A DNA stretch of 64,000 nt. It comes from Streptomyces sp. NBC_00433. GTDB lineage: Bacteria; Actinomycetota; Actinomycetes; Streptomycetales; Streptomycetaceae. Numbering within the stretch: position 1 is the first letter of the stretch; every line of letters begins with the position of its first letter. The notes under the pieces were generated by a model. It ran no database searches. It saw only the letters and a program-made list of their open reading frames with translations, and was not told the DNA's origin. Of the stretch, positions 1-8,571 are shown in pieces. Location: assembly GCA_036015235.1 (NCBI GenBank), contig CP107926.1:8551501-8615500 (forward strand), read 5' to 3'. A program made the position numbers and the translations under genes.

Positions 1-22
1 GTCCGAGCGGACCGTTCCGGTA

Positions 23-36
23 GGCGGGCGTCCGCC
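23..36. terminator. short GC hairpin downstream of the lyase gene
   Basis: GGCGG and CCGCC arms (23-27 and 32-36) flank a four-base loop, 64 bases beyond the stop of the lyase at 100. It could end the long minus-strand operon. The stem is short and there is no T-tract, as is usual in this GC range, so the call is weak. Confidence 0.3.
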
Positions 37-99
37 CACCGCGGTACGGGCCCGGCGTGCCCCGGCCGGGGAGCCCACCGCGCTACTCGGCCGGGCGCG

Positions 100-1020
100 T
101 CAAGCGGTCGCCTCCGCCCGTGCGGCCAGCGCCAGGACGCGCTGGGCGCCGGCCACCACCGCCGGGTCGACGAAGCGGCCGTCGGGCAGCGCCAGCGCGC
201 CCGGGGACGCGTCGGCCGCCGCCACCGTCTCCCGGGCCGCAGCGATCTCCGGCGCCGACGGCAGATACGCCCGCTCGATCACCGGGAGCTGGCGCGGGTG
301 GATCGCGGCCCGGCCGAGGAAGCCCAGGGAGCGGCCGCGCCGGCAGGACGCGGCGAGCCCCGGCAGGTCGCGGACGTCGGGGTAGACCGACTGGGCCGGC
401 GGCGCGAGCCCCGCGGCCCGCGCCGCGACCACCGTACGGACCCGGGGCCACACCAGCGCCTCCTCGTCCGCGAGCCCCAGGTCGGCCCGCAGGTCGGCCT
501 CGCCCAGCGCGATACCCTCGACGGCCGGGTCGGCGGACGCGATCGCGAAGGCGTTCTCCACCCCGAGCGCGGACTCCAGCAGCGGATACAGCCCGGGTAC
601 GTCCCCTGCCTCGCGCAGCATCCGCACCACCCGGGCGACGTCCCCCGGCGAGCAGACCTTCGGCAGCCGCAGCCCGCCGAGGCCCGGCAGCCCGGCGAGC
701 GCCGCCAGGTCAGCGGCGAACAGCGGGCCGTCCAGGGCGTTCACCCGGACATGCACCGCCGCCGGGCCCGCGACCGGATCGGCGAGCAGCTCGGCGGTCG
801 CGGCCCTCGCGTAGTCCTTGCGGTCGGGGCCGACCGCGTCCTCCAGGTCGACCAGCACGACGTCCGCCCCGGACCGCAGCGCCTTGGCCACCACGTCGGG
901 CCGGTCGCCCGGCGCGTACAGCCAGGTCAAGGCGATGGGAGCGACCGGGGGGCGGCGCCGGAGGCCCGCGTCCGGGCCGCTCCCCGGCGCGGGCACGGCG
1001 GCGCGGACCTGGCGGCTCAC
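100..1020 (-). CDS. HpcH/HpaI-CitE family CoA-ester lyase
   Basis: This is a predicted Mg-dependent lyase (TIM barrel) of the family that splits malyl-CoA, citramalyl-CoA and related 3-hydroxyacyl-CoAs, or 4-hydroxy-2-oxo acids. The 306-residue protein shows VDLEDAV (residues 57-63), an acidic pair typical of the Mg site (E149 in LLES, D176 in GEADL) and RAAIHPRQ (238-245), the CitE-like C-terminal signature. The GTG start at 1020 overlaps the stop of the CaiB gene as GTGA, so the two are translationally coupled. CoA-transferase plus lyase is a recurring pair in breakdown of C4-C5 hydroxy acids such as itaconate or mesaconate. The substrate here is unknown; context links it to the ribosyl-compound operon upstream. 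Confidence 0.88.
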   Translation of the reverse strand: MSRQVRAAVPAPGSGPDAGLRRRPPVAPIALTWLYAPGDRPDVVAKALRSGADVVLVDLEDAVGPDRKDYARAATAELLADPVAGPAAVHVRVNALDGPLFAADLAALAGLPGLGGLRLPKVCSPGDVARVVRMLREAGDVPGLYPLLESALGVENAFAIASADPAVEGIALGEADLRADLGLADEEALVWPRVRTVVAARAAGLAPPAQSVYPDVRDLPGLAASCRRGRSLGFLGRAAIHPRQLPVIERAYLPSAPEIAAARETVAAADASPGALALPDGRFVDPAVVAGAQRVLALAARAEATA

Positions 1021-2264
1021 AGCGCGCCCTCCTCGCGCAGCGCGGCGATCTGCGGTGCGGTCAGGCCGAGTTCGGCCAGCACCTCCGCGGTGTCGGCGCC
1101 GTGCGGGCGGCCCGTCCAGCGGATCGCACCGGGGGTGGCCGACAGCCGGAAGAGCACGTTCTGCATCCGCAACTGCCCCAGGTCCTCGTCCTCGACCCGC
1201 GCCACCGTGCCCAGCGCGCGGAACTGCGGGTCGGCCACCACGTCGCGCACGTCGTAGACCGGAGCGACGGCGGCCTGCGCCGACTCGAAGGCGGCCACCA
1301 CCTCCTCCCGGTCGTGCCGGCCGATCCAGTCGCCCACCACCTTGTCGATCTCCTCGGCGTGCGCCGCGCGCCCGGTGCCGGTCGCGAACCACGGCTCGTC
1401 GGTGAATTCCGGGTGCCCGACGAGCCGCAGCACCCGCTCGGCCACCGACTGCGCCGACGACGACACCGCGAGCCAGCAGCCGTCGGCGGTGCGATAGGTG
1501 TTGCGGGGAGCGTTGTTGGCCGAGCGGTTGCCCATCCTGGGCTGGACGTAGCCGAGTTGGTCGTACCAGAGCAGCTGCGGGCCGAGCACCGCGAGCATCG
1601 GCTCGATGATCGCCATGTCCACCACCTGCCCGGCGCCGGTGCGGTCGCGGCCGGCGAGCGCCGCCATCACCGCGTAGGCCGTCGCCAGCCCCGCCACCGC
1701 GTCGGCCAGGCCGAACGGCGGCAGCGTCGGCGGCCCGTCCGGCTCGCCGGTCGTCGCGGCGAAGCCGCTCATCGCCTCGGCGAGGGTGCCGAAACCCGGG
1801 CGGTCGGCATACGGCCCGAACTGTCCGAAGGCGGTGACCCGGGCCAGCACCAGCCGCGGGTTGGCGGCGGACAGCTCCGGCCAGCCGAGGCCCCACTTCT
1901 CCAGGGTGCCGGGGCGGAAGTTCTCGATGACCACGTCGGCGGACGCGGCCAGCTTGAGCAGCACGTCGCGCCCGCCGGGCGTGGACAGGTCGACGGTGAC
2001 ATTGCGCTTGTTGCGGCCGAGGTGCTTCCACCACAGGCCGACGCCGTTCTTCCCCGGGCCGTGGCCGCGGGACGGGTCGGGCTTGCGCGGGTGCTCGACC
2101 TTGATCACGTCGGCACCGAAGTCGCCGAGCAGGGTGGCGGCGCCGGGCCCGGCGAAGAGCGTGGCCAGGTCGAGCACCCGCATACCGGCCAGCGGGCCGG
2201 ACGGCGGATCGGCGGCATCTGACGGGGCGGAGGGTGCCGCGTCCTGCGGATGCGGATGGTGCAT
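1017..2264 (-). CDS. CaiB/BaiF family CoA-transferase
   Basis: This is a class III CoA-transferase of 415 residues, normal for the family. It moves CoA from a donor thioester to a carboxylic acid through an aspartyl-CoA intermediate. The N-terminus has the usual LDLATLFAGPGA and GADVIKVE blocks, followed by LGRNKRNVTVDL. The likely catalytic Asp is D188 in FGLADAV, the position of Asp169 in formyl-CoA transferase. It starts 41 bases after the ribokinase stop and overlaps the lyase, so it is probably the tenth gene of the operon. I infer that it activates an acid released upstream in the pathway; the acid cannot be named from sequence. Confidence 0.88.
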   Translation of the reverse strand: MHHPHPQDAAPSAPSDAADPPSGPLAGMRVLDLATLFAGPGAATLLGDFGADVIKVEHPRKPDPSRGHGPGKNGVGLWWKHLGRNKRNVTVDLSTPGGRDVLLKLAASADVVIENFRPGTLEKWGLGWPELSAANPRLVLARVTAFGQFGPYADRPGFGTLAEAMSGFAATTGEPDGPPTLPPFGLADAVAGLATAYAVMAALAGRDRTGAGQVVDMAIIEPMLAVLGPQLLWYDQLGYVQPRMGNRSANNAPRNTYRTADGCWLAVSSSAQSVAERVLRLVGHPEFTDEPWFATGTGRAAHAEEIDKVVGDWIGRHDREEVVAAFESAQAAVAPVYDVRDVVADPQFRALGTVARVEDEDLGQLRMQNVLFRLSATPGAIRWTGRPHGADTAEVLAELGLTAPQIAALREEGAL

Positions 2265-2305
2265 GGGACCTACCTCTGTTCCGATGTGCGTGAGGGTCGT
2301 CTTTT

Positions 2306-3235
2306 CTACGGTTTCGGGTGCGCGGCGGCCGCGCGGGCGTCGATGGCCGCGCGGTCCGGCATCGAGGAGGAGGCACCGGGGCGCTCCACGGACAGCGCCG
2401 ACGCGGCGGTCGCCCAGCCGAGCGCGTCGGCGGTCGCCCGGCCCTCGCCGAGCGCCACCGCCAGCGCCCCGACGAAGGTGTCGCCCGCCGCGGTGGTGTC
2501 CACCACGTCCGCCGCGAGCGCGGGCACGGCGAGCGGCTCCCGGCCGCGCGCCGCGTGCAGGCAGCCCGCCGCGCCCAGCGTGATCACCACCTCGGGCACT
2601 GCGTCGAGCAGCGCGCGGGCCGCCGCACGCGGATCGCGCTCGCCGCTGAGCGCGGCGGCCTCGTGCTCGTTCGGCACCAACAGGTCGGTGACAGCCAGCA
2701 GTTCGTCCGGCAGCGGCTGCGCGGGGGCGGGCGTGAGGACGGTCCGCACGCCCTGGGCCCTGGCCGACCGCGCCCCGGCGAGCACGCCCGCCAGCGGGAG
2801 TTCGAGCTGCAGCAGCAGCGCACCGGCGGCGCCGATCACCGCCTCGTCCTCCGGTGTCAGTGCCGTCACCGTGCCGTTGGCGCCGGGCACCACCACGATC
2901 GCGTTGTGCCCTTCGCCGTCCACCACGATCTGCGCGATGCCGCTGGGTCCCGGCGCGGTACGCAACTGGCCGGTGCCGACGCCCGCGTCCGCCAGCGCGG
3001 CACGCAGCCGCCCGCCGAAGTCGTCGTCGCCGACCGCGCCGATCATCGCGACGGCGCCGCCCGCCCGCGCGGCGGCGATGGCCTGGTTGGCGCCCTTGCC
3101 GCCGGCGACCGTGCGGAAGGACTCCCCGGTCACGGTCTCCCCGCGGGCCGGCGCGACCTTCACATAGGCGACCAGGTCCATGTTGGCGCTGCCCAGGACC
3201 GCGATCCCGGCCGGTCGTGGGGGCGGTGCTGTCAT
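2306..3235 (-). CDS. rbsK: ribokinase-like PfkB sugar kinase
   Basis: This cytoplasmic PfkB-fold kinase (309 residues) most likely phosphorylates free ribose with ATP. It shows the N-terminal LGSANMD substrate motif (14-20), the AGGKGAN signature (44-50), the VPNEHEA segment (188-194) and the C-terminal anion-hole motif TTAAGDTF (247-254) with catalytic Asp 252; the usual GAGD reads AAGD. The ATG start overlaps the preceding ADP-ribosylglycohydrolase stop (ATGA). Its place directly after four ribosyl-hydrolase-type genes is the best hint that ribose is a product of the pathway. A deoxyribose or nucleoside kinase role cannot be excluded. Confidence 0.9.
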   Translation of the reverse strand: MTAPPPRPAGIAVLGSANMDLVAYVKVAPARGETVTGESFRTVAGGKGANQAIAAARAGGAVAMIGAVGDDDFGGRLRAALADAGVGTGQLRTAPGPSGIAQIVVDGEGHNAIVVVPGANGTVTALTPEDEAVIGAAGALLLQLELPLAGVLAGARSARAQGVRTVLTPAPAQPLPDELLAVTDLLVPNEHEAAALSGERDPRAAARALLDAVPEVVITLGAAGCLHAARGREPLAVPALAADVVDTTAAGDTFVGALAVALGEGRATADALGWATAASALSVERPGASSSMPDRAAIDARAAAAHPKP

Positions 3236-4815
3236 GAGCTGCCTTCCTGCGGGAGGACCGCGAGCGCGGCGGTGCGCCGGGCGAGCGTGTCGAAGCCGAT
3301 GCCGTCGAGGCCGCCGACCGTGGTCGACAGCCGGTTCTTCAGCGGGTCGGTCCACCGGCCCGGCAGCGCCGCGGGCGAGCCCGCGAGCAGCCCGGCGACG
3401 GAGCCGGCCGTCGCGCCGTTCGAGTCGGTGTCCCAACCCCCCGACACCGCGCGGGTGATGGAGCCCGTGAAGTCGCCGTCCGCGTGGGTGAGGGCGGCGG
3501 CGAGCAGGCTCGCGTTCGGCAGGACGTGCACCCAGTGGTGGTCGCCGTAGGCGGAATGCAGCGCGTCCACCACGTCCGCGAAGCCCTCGGCCTCACCGGT
3601 CGGCTCCGCACGGGCCGCCGCCACCCCGAACCGCACCGCCCGCGCCAGCCGCGACCCCGCGGGCACCACGTCGAGCCCGGCGGCCAGGCACGCGTGGACG
3701 TCGGCGCCGCCGCCCGCCGCCCCGGCGATCACCGCGGCGGCGAACATCGCCCCGTAGACGCCGTTCGAGGTGTGCGTCAGCGCCGCGTCCCGCCACACCT
3801 GGTCCGCGGCGGCGGCCGGATCGCCGGGATGCGTCCAGCCGTGGACGTCGGCCCTGATGAGCGCGCCGATCCACTCGCGGAAGGGATTGCGCCGGGTGGC
3901 GGTCAGCGGCGGCTCGACCCCGTCCAGCAGATTGCGGTAGGCGACCCGCTCGGCGGTGAAGGTCCGCCCGGCGGGCAGCTCGTCCAGCCACAGCCGCGCC
4001 ACGTCGGCGGTGCGGAAGCCGTGGCCGTGCCGCTCCAGCAACAGCAGCCCGAGCAGCGGGTAGTTGAGGTCGTCGTCCTCCGGCATCCCGCTGATGTTCT
4101 CGGCCAGCGAGGTGCCCGCGCTGCGGCGGTTCCACGGATGCCGCCCGGAGACGGCCGGGTCGAGCCCGACTCCGGTGAACCAGCCGTCCAGCGGCCAATT
4201 CCCGGTCCCGCGCGCGATCTCCCTGATCCCGCCGAGCGTCAGCTTCTCCACCGGCTTCCCGAGCAGGCACCCGGCGGCCCGCCCGAGCCACCCGGCTTCC
4301 AGCCGGTCGGCCAGCACATTTTGGTTGCCGCGTGCGGTCGTCTGAGCCACCGCTCCCGCTGCCGCGGTGTGCCCGCCACCCCGAGTCCCGGGACCGGTGG
4401 GCGGCGCCCCCGCGTGCGACCCCTTCGACGCCGAACCGTCCGGCTCGGGCCGGACGGCGTGCTCCACCGCAGGCAGGGGCGTCGCGTCCGGTCCTCCGGT
4501 GCCGCCCGGTCGGGCCGACCACGCCGGGGCGAGCGCGTGGATCGCCGTCAGCTCCGTCGGCTCGGCCGTGTCCAACAGGCCCGGCATCAAGGCCAGTTCG
4601 TCAAGCAGCCGCTCGGCCAGTGCGCGCAGCGCCGGAGCGGTCGGGCCGGGGGAGGCGCCCGCGCGGGGCGGGGCGAGGTGGCCGCCCGCGGACAGCCACC
4701 GGCGGCGCACCTCGGCCGGGTCGCGGCCGTCCTCCGCCGCCTGGCGCAATTCGTGGCCGAGCAGGTCCTCCGGCTGGACCCAGGTCAGCCGTACGTCCCC
4801 GGCGGGCAGCGTCAT
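3232..4815 (-). CDS. ADP-ribosylglycohydrolase family protein, long form (ARH copy 4)
   Basis: This is the last of four consecutive ARH/DraG-fold genes (527 residues). About 165 N-terminal residues, starting with a TWVQPEDLLGHELRQ block and then a Pro/Gly-rich linker, precede the hydrolase domain. In the domain the usual GDALG reads GCLLGKPVE. The first metal motif appears as PEDDDLNY and the C-terminal motif as GGWDTDSNGATAGS, so both ends of the binuclear Mg site look usable. Known members remove ADP-ribose from arginine or other acceptors; here hydrolysis of an N- or O-ribosyl bond in a small molecule is inferred from the transporter and kinase. It has ATGA overlaps on both sides. Confidence 0.88.
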   Translation of the reverse strand: MTLPAGDVRLTWVQPEDLLGHELRQAAEDGRDPAEVRRRWLSAGGHLAPPRAGASPGPTAPALRALAERLLDELALMPGLLDTAEPTELTAIHALAPAWSARPGGTGGPDATPLPAVEHAVRPEPDGSASKGSHAGAPPTGPGTRGGGHTAAAGAVAQTTARGNQNVLADRLEAGWLGRAAGCLLGKPVEKLTLGGIREIARGTGNWPLDGWFTGVGLDPAVSGRHPWNRRSAGTSLAENISGMPEDDDLNYPLLGLLLLERHGHGFRTADVARLWLDELPAGRTFTAERVAYRNLLDGVEPPLTATRRNPFREWIGALIRADVHGWTHPGDPAAAADQVWRDAALTHTSNGVYGAMFAAAVIAGAAGGGADVHACLAAGLDVVPAGSRLARAVRFGVAAARAEPTGEAEGFADVVDALHSAYGDHHWVHVLPNASLLAAALTHADGDFTGSITRAVSGGWDTDSNGATAGSVAGLLAGSPAALPGRWTDPLKNRLSTTVGGLDGIGFDTLARRTAALAVLPQEGSS

Positions 4816-5957
4816 CGCACCCCCGCCAGGGCCGTGAACGCCGTCTCATGGGCCCGGCGCCGCTCGGTGTCCCGGGCGAAGACCTCCCGGGTGACGGCGG
4901 TCAACTCCGCGGCGGGGGCGTGGAGATCGAGGCGGCTGGCCCGGCCCACCTCGGCGCTCCACCCCGCGGGCACCGACCCGGTGCCGCCGAGCACTCCGGC
5001 GATCGCCCCGCTCATGGTGGCGATCGAGTCGCAGTCCCGCCCGTAGTTCACCGAGCCGAGCACCGCGGCCTCGTAGTCGCCGCCGCCGACCAGCAACATG
5101 CCCAGCGCGACGGGGAGTTCCTCGATGGCGTGCAGCCGCGACGGGCGCCGGGCACCGAGCGAGGGCTCGCGGTAGCGCGGCCCCACCGTGTCGAAGGGCG
5201 CGACCGCCTCCCGCAGCGGCCCGAGCGCCCCCTCCCAGTCGTCGCAGGACGCGGCCCGCTCGCACACCGCCTCGATCGCCGCCCGCGTACCGTCCTTGGC
5301 CAGCGCCAGCGCCGCGTCCACCACGCTCGACGCGGTCGCGTCCGGCACGAAGGCCGCCGCCACGGCCGCGGCGAAGACACCCGCCGCCTCGCGCCCGTAG
5401 GACGACTGGTGCGGCGCCGCCACCTCCAGCGCCTCCGCGTAAGCCGCCGCGGGGTTGCCGGCGTTGACCACGCCGACCGGCGCCATGTACATCGCCGCAC
5501 CGCAGTTGACGATGTTGCCGACACCCGCCTCCCGCGGGTCCACGTGCCCGTAGTGCAGCCGGGCCACGATCCACTTCTCGGCCAGGAAGATCCGCTGCAA
5601 GGGCAGCGCCTCCGCCTCCAGCTCAGGTATCCACCGGGGCGTGCCGATCAGGTCGGGCACCAGGTGCTCGGCGATGCTGTACGCGTCCAGGTGGTCGCGC
5701 ACCTTCGCGTAGACCCTGACCAGCGCGTGCGTCATCAGGGTGTCGTCGGTGACGTGGCCGTCGCCCTTGTGGTAGGGAGCGATGGGCCGCGCGGTGCGCC
5801 AGTCCTCGTGGAAGGGGCCGACGATGCCGCGCACCCGGCCGCCGTGCCGTTCGGCGATCTGCTCCGGCGTCCAGCCCTCGACCGGGCCGCCCAGCGCGTC
5901 CCCGACGGCGGCGCCGGCGAGGCAGCCCGCGACGCGGTCCTCAAGCGTCAGTTTCAT
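4812..5957 (-). CDS. ADP-ribosylglycohydrolase family protein (ARH copy 3)
   Basis: This 381-residue all-helical hydrolase is closest of the four to the canonical ARH pattern. It has GAAVGDALGGPVEG near the N-terminus, HVTDDTLMTHALV for the first metal-binding block and NYGRDCDSIATMSGAIAG for the second. Its start overlaps the preceding ARH gene by 17 bases and its stop overlaps the long ARH copy. A central segment (WIPELEAEALPLQRIFLAEKW in part) resembles other operon-borne ARH proteins rather than DraG. It is expected to be cytoplasmic, as there is no signal peptide. The substrate is unknown. Confidence 0.9.
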   Translation of the reverse strand: MKLTLEDRVAGCLAGAAVGDALGGPVEGWTPEQIAERHGGRVRGIVGPFHEDWRTARPIAPYHKGDGHVTDDTLMTHALVRVYAKVRDHLDAYSIAEHLVPDLIGTPRWIPELEAEALPLQRIFLAEKWIVARLHYGHVDPREAGVGNIVNCGAAMYMAPVGVVNAGNPAAAYAEALEVAAPHQSSYGREAAGVFAAAVAAAFVPDATASSVVDAALALAKDGTRAAIEAVCERAASCDDWEGALGPLREAVAPFDTVGPRYREPSLGARRPSRLHAIEELPVALGMLLVGGGDYEAAVLGSVNYGRDCDSIATMSGAIAGVLGGTGSVPAGWSAEVGRASRLDLHAPAAELTAVTREVFARDTERRRAHETAFTALAGVR

Positions 5958-7299
5958 GGATTCCGAGTCCTCCTGGTCGTTCCTGGGCGGTGAAGGACGG
6001 CTCCACGGCGGTCAGCCGTCCGGCCAGCTCCACGAGATCGAGCCCGGCCAGCCGCGGCAGCGCGCAGCCGGCCAGGGTCCTGCACGCGGCCCGCCAGGAG
6101 GCGGGCAGGGAGCGCGCGCCGCCGAGCGCGCCGGCCAGCGCGCCCGCCAGCGCGGGCGCGGAGTCCGCGACCCGCGACAGGCACGCGGCGGCGGGCACCG
6201 CCTCGTCCACGGCGCCGTCACTGGCCAGGACCAGCGCGAGGGCGACCGGCACGGTGTCGGCGGCGGCGATGCCGTAGCTGTAGACGTGGTCGATGATCTG
6301 GTGTTCCAGCAGCGGGACCAGGCCGAACGCCCGCCCGTGGACGCCGTCGCCCGCCGCACCGGCCGTCCGGGCCAGGGCCACCGCGTGCTGCGCATTGCGC
6401 GCGATCTCCGAGCCGGGCGGCAACTGGCCCAGGGCCGCGGCCACGCAGTCCTGCGTCGGGGCGCCGGCCAGTGCGAGCGCGACGGCGGCGGCCATCGCGC
6501 GGGCGCCGTGCACCCCGTCCTCGTCCTGGGTGTAGCGCGCGTCGTATTCGGCGAGGTCCGCGGCCGCAGCCGGGTCGCCGGGGTGGACGACGGCGAGCAC
6601 GCAGGCCCGCCCGCAGGCGGCGTCGTCGAAGAAGTGCGGGTTGTCGTGCCCGGTGGCGGGCGGGCGCAGGCCGGTGGCGAGATTGCCGAGCCCCGCGCGT
6701 ACCGAGATCCTGGCCCGCAGCGGGATCACCGCTGACTCGACCTCGGGCGCGCGGGCGGCCGCCGTGGAGATCTCGGCGGCCAGCGACATCCAGGCCAGGT
6801 CCACCGCGGCGCGCACCCGCCGGTCGCGGCTCAGGTCGCTGAGCGGCGCCCCGCGCGAGGCGAGCACCGCCTCCGCGGTGAAGGCCGCCCACTCGGCGTC
6901 GTCGGAAGGGCCGAGCCGCAGCGGCTCGGGGGGCTGGTTGAGGGCGATCGGCACGGGCAGCGTGGTCGTCTCGTTCTGCTCGGCGAAGGTGTCCAGCTCA
7001 CGCGTCAGCCGCCGTGTCCACTCGGGCATCCGCGCCGCCCGGTGCCGTGCCGCCGGCCATCCGGCGGCATCCCCGGCGGCGAGCCCCAGCAGCAGCCCTT
7101 CGACCCGTGACCGTGCCTCGCCGTCTCCCGGCCGCCCTGCGCGGCCGCTCAGCAGGCCGGCGGCCGCTCGCCCCACGGCGGGGTGCCGCGGCGGCGGCGC
7201 TTCGGTGGTGCGCGGGGCCGGGGCGGGGCGGCGGGGCGCCACCGGGCCGCTCGGGGGCTGGGTTGGTGTCGCGTCGGCGGTACAGGGTTGCTGGGTCAT
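5941..7299 (-). CDS. ADP-ribosylglycohydrolase family protein, divergent (ARH copy 2)
   Basis: This is a 452-residue ARH-fold protein with a 60-residue Pro/Arg-rich N-terminal tail. It retains LLLGLAAGDAAG and a first metal block PSDDAEWAAF, but the C-terminal block that should read like GGDTDS is SRVADS, losing the first Asp. One Mg ligand is therefore probably missing, and the protein may be less active, have a different reaction or act as a partner subunit. The ATG start (7299) overlaps the stop of the preceding ARH gene; its 3' end overlaps the next ARH start by 17 bases. Coupling to three better-conserved paralogues argues against a pseudogene. Confidence 0.85.
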   Translation of the reverse strand: MTQQPCTADATPTQPPSGPVAPRRPAPAPRTTEAPPPRHPAVGRAAAGLLSGRAGRPGDGEARSRVEGLLLGLAAGDAAGWPAARHRAARMPEWTRRLTRELDTFAEQNETTTLPVPIALNQPPEPLRLGPSDDAEWAAFTAEAVLASRGAPLSDLSRDRRVRAAVDLAWMSLAAEISTAAARAPEVESAVIPLRARISVRAGLGNLATGLRPPATGHDNPHFFDDAACGRACVLAVVHPGDPAAAADLAEYDARYTQDEDGVHGARAMAAAVALALAGAPTQDCVAAALGQLPPGSEIARNAQHAVALARTAGAAGDGVHGRAFGLVPLLEHQIIDHVYSYGIAAADTVPVALALVLASDGAVDEAVPAAACLSRVADSAPALAGALAGALGGARSLPASWRAACRTLAGCALPRLAGLDLVELAGRLTAVEPSFTAQERPGGLGIHETDA

Positions 7300-8405
7300 G
7301 AGGCGGCCCGCCCCGCTGTGGCGTGGCCGGGCTCGGCGGGGGAGAGCAGGTCGGCGATGTCGTGGACGTGATAGCCGGCCATAGCGGGAAGGCAGCTGCC
7401 GCGGACCGCTCTGACGGCCCGTGACCAGCGGTGCGGGATGGCCGAGCAGCCGCCGAGCGTACCGGCGAGTGCGCCCGCGACCGCGGCCGTGGTGTCGGCG
7501 TCCCTGCCCATGTTCACCGCCGTGAGCACCGAGCCGGTGAAGTCGCCCCCGGCCAGGGCGAAGGCGCCGAAGGCCAGGCCCACCGCCTCGGGCGCCAGGT
7601 CGGTCCACGGGTAGCCGCCGATGACGACCGCGGCACGCAGCGCCCGCTCCCGGTCGAGCACCGTCAGGCCGGGGTCGAGCCTGACCCGGCGGGCCACCGT
7701 CACCGCCCGCCGCAGCGAGCGGGCGGTCCAGGAGTCCTCGGGCACCACGGACAGCGCCGCGGTGATCACCGCGGCGCAGTCCCCGCCGCCCATCGCCGCC
7801 GCGACGCCTGCCGCGACGGCCTGCCCGCCGTAGATCCCCTCTCCCTCATGGCTGACCGTGCCGTCGATGGCCACCAGCCGTGCGGCCTCGGCGGGCCGCC
7901 CGGCGGCGAAGACCCCGCAGGGCGCGGCCCGCATCGCGAGCCCGTCGCTCCACGCGTGCCGGTGCTGTGCGGTGATCGGCGAGGCCAGGCCCCGGCGGAG
8001 GTTCTCCAGGGTGCCGCGCTCGCTGAAGCCCGCGCCCTTGAAGGGGCCTTCGTCGCGGTCGGCGATCCACACGTGCCAGGCCGTCTCGACGTCGCCCGTG
8101 GTCAGGGCGGAGCCGTGCCGGGCCAGCAGCAGGCCGGACAGGATCGCGTATTCGGTGTCGTCGGTGCCCGCCGGGTCGTCGGTGACGAAGTCCTCGATAC
8201 GGCCCCAGCGCTTGCGGATCGCCGACGGTTTCATGTTCTCGGCTGGCGCCCCCAGCGCGTCACCGACGGCGAGGCCGGTCAGTGCGCCGCGCGCGTGGTC
8301 GCGCGGTGAGCCGGGTGCGGGGGCGGGTCGGCGGGCGCCGTGGGGCGGGGGCGACGGGGTCAGATATGGGCCGGAGGTGTCGGGTGAGGCGGGAGTTGTG
8401 CTCAT
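7296..8405 (-). CDS. ADP-ribosylglycohydrolase family protein (ARH copy 1)
   Basis: This is the first of the four ARH-fold enzymes (369 residues). It shows GLAVGDALGAPAENM, the first metal motif GTDDTEYAI and the second NMGRDADTTAAVAGALAG, so the binuclear Mg site looks complete. A Pro-rich stretch occupies the first 35 residues. The block KPSAIRKRWGRIEDFVTDDP is typical of ARH proteins found beside sugar transporters. It lies 166 bases downstream of the binding-protein gene, across a gap with two hairpins. It is probably a cytoplasmic ribosyl-bond hydrolase acting on the imported compound. Confidence 0.9.
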   Translation of the reverse strand: MSTTPASPDTSGPYLTPSPPPHGARRPAPAPGSPRDHARGALTGLAVGDALGAPAENMKPSAIRKRWGRIEDFVTDDPAGTDDTEYAILSGLLLARHGSALTTGDVETAWHVWIADRDEGPFKGAGFSERGTLENLRRGLASPITAQHRHAWSDGLAMRAAPCGVFAAGRPAEAARLVAIDGTVSHEGEGIYGGQAVAAGVAAAMGGGDCAAVITAALSVVPEDSWTARSLRRAVTVARRVRLDPGLTVLDRERALRAAVVIGGYPWTDLAPEAVGLAFGAFALAGGDFTGSVLTAVNMGRDADTTAAVAGALAGTLGGCSAIPHRWSRAVRAVRGSCLPAMAGYHVHDIADLLSPAEPGHATAGRAAS

Positions 8406-8462
8406 GCCGTGCCATTTCCTGGTGAGTCCTGCTGTGTGGTGCGTGCGTCCGCCGTGTTCCTG

Positions 8463-8508
8463 CGCGACCGGGGGGGCGGTCGCGGCAGCAGGCGGTACGC
8501 GGCTGCTG
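8463..8508. other. two tandem stem-loops between transporter and hydrolase genes
   Basis: An 8-bp perfect stem (CGCGACCG at 8463-8470 and CGGTCGCG at 8477-8484, loop of six) is followed directly by a 6-bp stem (CAGCAG 8486-8491 and CTGCTG 8503-8508). They sit in the only sizeable gap of the operon. Intercistronic hairpins after a binding-protein gene often protect the upstream mRNA or partly terminate, which would give more binding protein than enzyme. No T-tract is present. Confidence 0.5.
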
Positions 8509-8571
8509 GCATGTCGTCGGCTCCTTGTCGTGGCTGCGGGATCGGGGGCGGGCGGCTGCGCCGGTGGCGCC

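Noticed and set aside
57..2222. Very long plus-strand open frame of Arg/Pro/Ala-rich sequence opposite the lyase and CoA-transferase genes
   Set aside because: It is a GC-driven antisense frame with low-complexity composition and no family features; both minus-strand genes beneath it have clear motifs.
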